Assembly: GCA_025980625.1 (NCBI GenBank)
Contig: JAICXG010000142.1
Coordinates: 1-7,376 of the forward strand
From: Chthoniobacterales bacterium
GTDB lineage: Bacteria; Verrucomicrobiota; Verrucomicrobiia; Chthoniobacterales; UBA10450
Direction of reading: 5' to 3'
Length of the DNA: 7,376 nucleotides
The position numbers were made by a program, and so were the translations under genes. Shown piece by piece: positions 5,791 to 7,376 of this stretch. Numbering within the stretch: the stretch's first letter is position 1; every line of letters begins with the position of its first letter. The notes under the pieces were generated by a model. The model worked only from the letters and a program-made list of their open reading frames with translations. It ran no database searches and was not told where the DNA came from.

Positions 5791-5902
5791 CTCGTGCCGG
5801 TAATGGGTTTCTTTTCCTCAATATCAAGCCTAAGCCTGAGTAGTCATCGGAAGCCAGACGTCGCGGGCTCCGCTGAGTGCACGTTCGATCACATTGTGAC
5901 AT
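5759..5902 (-). CDS. Possible 47-residue leader ORF overlapping the start of the PAS gene
   Basis: An ATG at 5902-5900 follows a strong purine-rich ribosome-binding site (GGAAGGGG, 8 nt upstream) and opens a frame of 47 codons (MSQCDRTCTQRSPRRLASDD...) that stops at 5759, about 30 nt inside the PAS gene. The PAS gene's own start lacks a good Shine-Dalgarno sequence, so translational coupling through this ORF is conceivable. The peptide is Arg-rich and has no domain, signal peptide or recognisable relative. It may be chance, and the strong ribosome-binding site is the only support. Confidence 0.25.
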   Translation of the reverse strand: MSQCDRTCTQRSPRRLASDDYSGLGLILRKRNPLPARDAELGQRYHD

Positions 5903-6024
5903 AAGTGCAGCCCCTTCCTTTCCGCTTTCTCTCCTGAAAGTCGAGACTGAATTTCCCCTTTGCAACGCAGGACTGGGTCGCGGCTGAGATGTGTGCCCCC
6001 AGTTTCCCTTTGTCTGATCTGACC

Positions 6025-6034
6025 ACATAATACC
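6025..6034. promoter_or_regulatory. Shared -10-like element between divergent aroK and PAS gene
   Basis: The AT-rich core reads CATAAT on the plus strand (6026-6031) and TATTAT on the minus strand (6032-6027). Each matches the -10 consensus at 5 of 6 positions. No good -35 is visible for either direction. For the plus strand a start site 7 nt downstream would fall on the GTG of aroK itself (6038). Confidence 0.4.
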
Positions 6035-6037
6035 TGA

Positions 6038-6562
6038 GTGCAGAGCGCGCCTCGTTCGATTGTGCTGATTGGGTTCATGGGCACCGGCAAATCGTCGGTC
6101 GGCCGCTGTCTGGCGCGCGCTCAAGGCTGGCCGCATTTTGACACCGACGAAATGATCGAGAGCGCGCTCGAAATGTCGATTCCGGAAATCTTTGCGACAC
6201 TGGGCGAGGAGCGGTTTCGCGACGAAGAAACTCGAGCTCTGAAGCGACTCGACGCAACTCAGCGCGCGATCGTTATCGCGGGCGGCGGCGCCGTGCTGCG
6301 ATCGCAGAACATCCGCCGTGTGCGTGAACTTGGGACAGTAGTTTGCCTGACGGCCGATCTTGCTACCTTATCCGCGCGGCTCGTGAATCGATACGATCGC
6401 CCACTCCTCCCCGTGAAAAATCGGGCGGCGCAGATCGAAGCGCTGTTGCAGGAGCGTGCGCCACTCTATCAACAAGCGGCCGATCTCATTGTCGACACCT
6501 CTTCGCTGACTCATGATGAAGTTGCAGAATCCATCCGAAAATCGCTCGGCCTCGCCGGTTGA
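6038..6562 (+). CDS. aroK: Shikimate kinase
   Basis: This 174-residue cytoplasmic enzyme uses ATP to phosphorylate shikimate to shikimate 3-phosphate in the chorismate pathway. It has the usual family length and all key elements: the Walker A loop GFMGTGKSS (12-20), the shikimate/Mg site DTD (35-37), Arg61 after Phe60, the GGG turn (82-84), the lid arginine in RPLL (Arg121) and Arg140 in ERAPLY. The GTG at 6038 is the only reasonable start: a TGA lies immediately upstream, and the P-loop begins 12 residues later, as is normal. No Shine-Dalgarno sequence precedes it, and a -10-like CATAAT ends 6 nt before it, so the mRNA may be leaderless. The 3' end overlaps queG by about 50 nt in another frame, which suggests coupled expression. 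Confidence 0.96.
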   Translation: MQSAPRSIVLIGFMGTGKSSVGRCLARAQGWPHFDTDEMIESALEMSIPEIFATLGEERFRDEETRALKRLDATQRAIVIAGGGAVLRSQNIRRVRELGTVVCLTADLATLSARLVNRYDRPLLPVKNRAAQIEALLQERAPLYQQAADLIVDTSSLTHDEVAESIRKSLGLAG

Positions 6563-7376
6563 ATTGAAGGCGCAGTTACGCCGGCGCGCAGGTGAGCTGG
6601 GGTTCGATGATTGCCGAATTGCAGCGGCGGAAGGGCCGCGGCACGCCAGGGAATTTCGCTCCTGGCTGGAGAATGGCGCGGCCGGCGAGATGGAGTGGAT
6701 GGAGCGAAGCGCGGGGAAACGCGCCGATCCGCAAAATGTCCTGCCGGGTGCGCGCTCCATCGTGGTCGTAGCGTTGAATTACTGGCAGGGCGATTCGTTA
6801 GGCCCTAACGAGACAGGCCGCGGCCGGATTGCTCGTTATGCCTGGGGCGATGATTACCACGGACTGATGGAGGCAAAGCTTCGCCCGCTCGAGCGCTTTC
6901 TCGCCGACGCCGGCGGCAGGCAGAAAGTTTACGTCGACACCGGTCCGGTGATGGAGCGCGATTTTGCCGCCGAAGCGGGAATCGGCTGGCAGGGCAAAAG
7001 CACCATGCTGCTCAACCGCGAGCTCGGGACATGGTTCTTTCTCGGCGAGATTCTCACCACGCTCGCGCTGCCGCCCGATCCTCCGCAGATCGCCCGTTGC
7101 GGATCGTGCAACCGCTGCATCACTGCCTGCCCGACCGGTGCGATCACGGCGCCGCACCAACTCGACGCCCGCCGCTGCATTTCTTACCTGACGATTGAAA
7201 TGAAGGGCAGCATCCCGCTCGAGCTCCGGCCGCTCATCGGCGATCGGATTTACGGGTGCGATGATTGTCTCGACGCTTGTCCGTGGAATCGGTTCGCCAA
7301 AGTCTCTCGTGAAAGCGCCTTCGCCGCCCGACCGGCCGTGGCACAAATGCGGCTACGTGATTTTCTTGCGCTCAAC
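6513..7376 (+). CDS. queG: Epoxyqueuosine reductase QueG, N-terminal 288 residues (3' end outside window)
   Basis: QueG is a cobalamin-dependent iron-sulfur enzyme that reduces epoxyqueuosine to queuosine in tRNAs with GUN anticodons, the last step of queuosine synthesis. The frame is open to the right edge. It shows GRGRIARYAWGDDYH (102-116), the catalytic acid in VDTGPVMERDF (Asp142), GIGWQGKSTMLLN, and both 4Fe-4S clusters: Cys196, 199, 202 and 206 in CGSCNRCITACPTGAI, then Cys222, 249, 252 and 256 in CISYL and YGCDDCLDACPWN. All eight ligands are present. The start is uncertain: ATG 6513 or 6516 overlap aroK by about 50 nt, and TTG 6564 just after the aroK stop would also give a sensible N-terminus; none has a clear Shine-Dalgarno sequence. 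The C-terminal region beyond the clusters is cut off by the window. Confidence 0.95.
   Translation, partial: MMKLQNPSENRSASPVELKAQLRRRAGELGFDDCRIAAAEGPRHAREFRSWLENGAAGEMEWMERSAGKRADPQNVLPGARSIVVVALNYWQGDSLGPNETGRGRIARYAWGDDYHGLMEAKLRPLERFLADAGGRQKVYVDTGPVMERDFAAEAGIGWQGKSTMLLNRELGTWFFLGEILTTLALPPDPPQIARCGSCNRCITACPTGAITAPHQLDARRCISYLTIEMKGSIPLELRPLIGDRIYGCDDCLDACPWNRFAKVSRESAFAARPAVAQMRLRDFLALN
6795..6811. repeat. 17-bp palindrome built from two CGTTAGG motifs, inside queG
   Basis: TCGTTAGG (6795-6802), a single C, and CCTAACGA (6804-6811) form a perfect inverted repeat. It encodes S-L-G-P-N-E (residues 95-100) in a segment of QueG between the NYW strand and the conserved GRGRIARYA block, where length variation is plausible. 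Its left arm carries the octamer CGTTAGGC, also found as GCCTAACG at 1523, 1575 and 2532. Confidence 0.6.

Noticed and set aside
5344..5904. Long plus-strand open frame of 186 codons opposite the PAS gene
   Set aside because: It is the antisense shadow of the PAS gene, whose minus-strand product has a membrane helix and recognisable PAS motifs. The plus-strand product has no coherent domain.
6798..7346. Minus-strand open frame of 182 codons
   Set aside because: It lies opposite queG, where all eight cluster cysteines and the catalytic Asp are read on the plus strand.

Overview
The window looks like a chromosomal segment of a GC-rich Gram-negative bacterium, most likely a soil-type Verrucomicrobiota (Chthoniobacterales-like). 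This rests on the style of the NusA N-terminus, two lipoproteins, a secreted S74-type repeat protein and a conserved protein with a CarD/UvrD-tail-like N-terminus. The taxonomic call is an inference. I see no rRNA, tRNA, CRISPR array, insertion sequence or phage module.

Layout, left to right. (1) The 5' two thirds of nusA, on the minus strand and running off the left edge, with a sigma70-type promoter and an intrinsic terminator squeezed into a leader of about 65 nt. (2) A divergent plus-strand gene for a small protein with a CarD/UvrD-tail-like N-terminal domain. (3) A minus-strand pair, an upstream PEGA-like lipoprotein and a GabD1-type succinate-semialdehyde dehydrogenase 32 bp downstream. 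(4) A divergent plus-strand gene for an exported protein of tandem 17-residue repeats ending in an intramolecular chaperone (peptidase S74) domain. (5) A minus-strand pair of lower GC: a membrane-anchored YheO-type PAS protein without the usual DNA-binding domain, followed by a 61-residue lipoprotein. (6) A plus-strand pair, aroK (shikimate kinase) overlapping queG (epoxyqueuosine reductase), with queG running off the right edge.

Housekeeping genes (nusA, aroK, queG, gabD1-like) flank accessory envelope genes. The PAS protein samples at about 50% GC, against over 60% in the flanking core genes, so the 4.7-5.8 kb block may have arrived later. The most interesting signals are the promoter-terminator-start arrangement in front of nusA, the membrane PAS protein lacking its HTH, and an octamer CGTTAGGC (reverse complement GCCTAACG) that recurs four times, three of them inside genes where it forces the rare Leu codon TTA.

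No stretch longer than 300 bases lacks a gene. The largest gaps are 736-937 (nusA leader and divergent promoter region), 3305-3498 (divergent region with several small hairpins) and 5791-6037 (divergent region with a shared -10 element and a possible short leader ORF).
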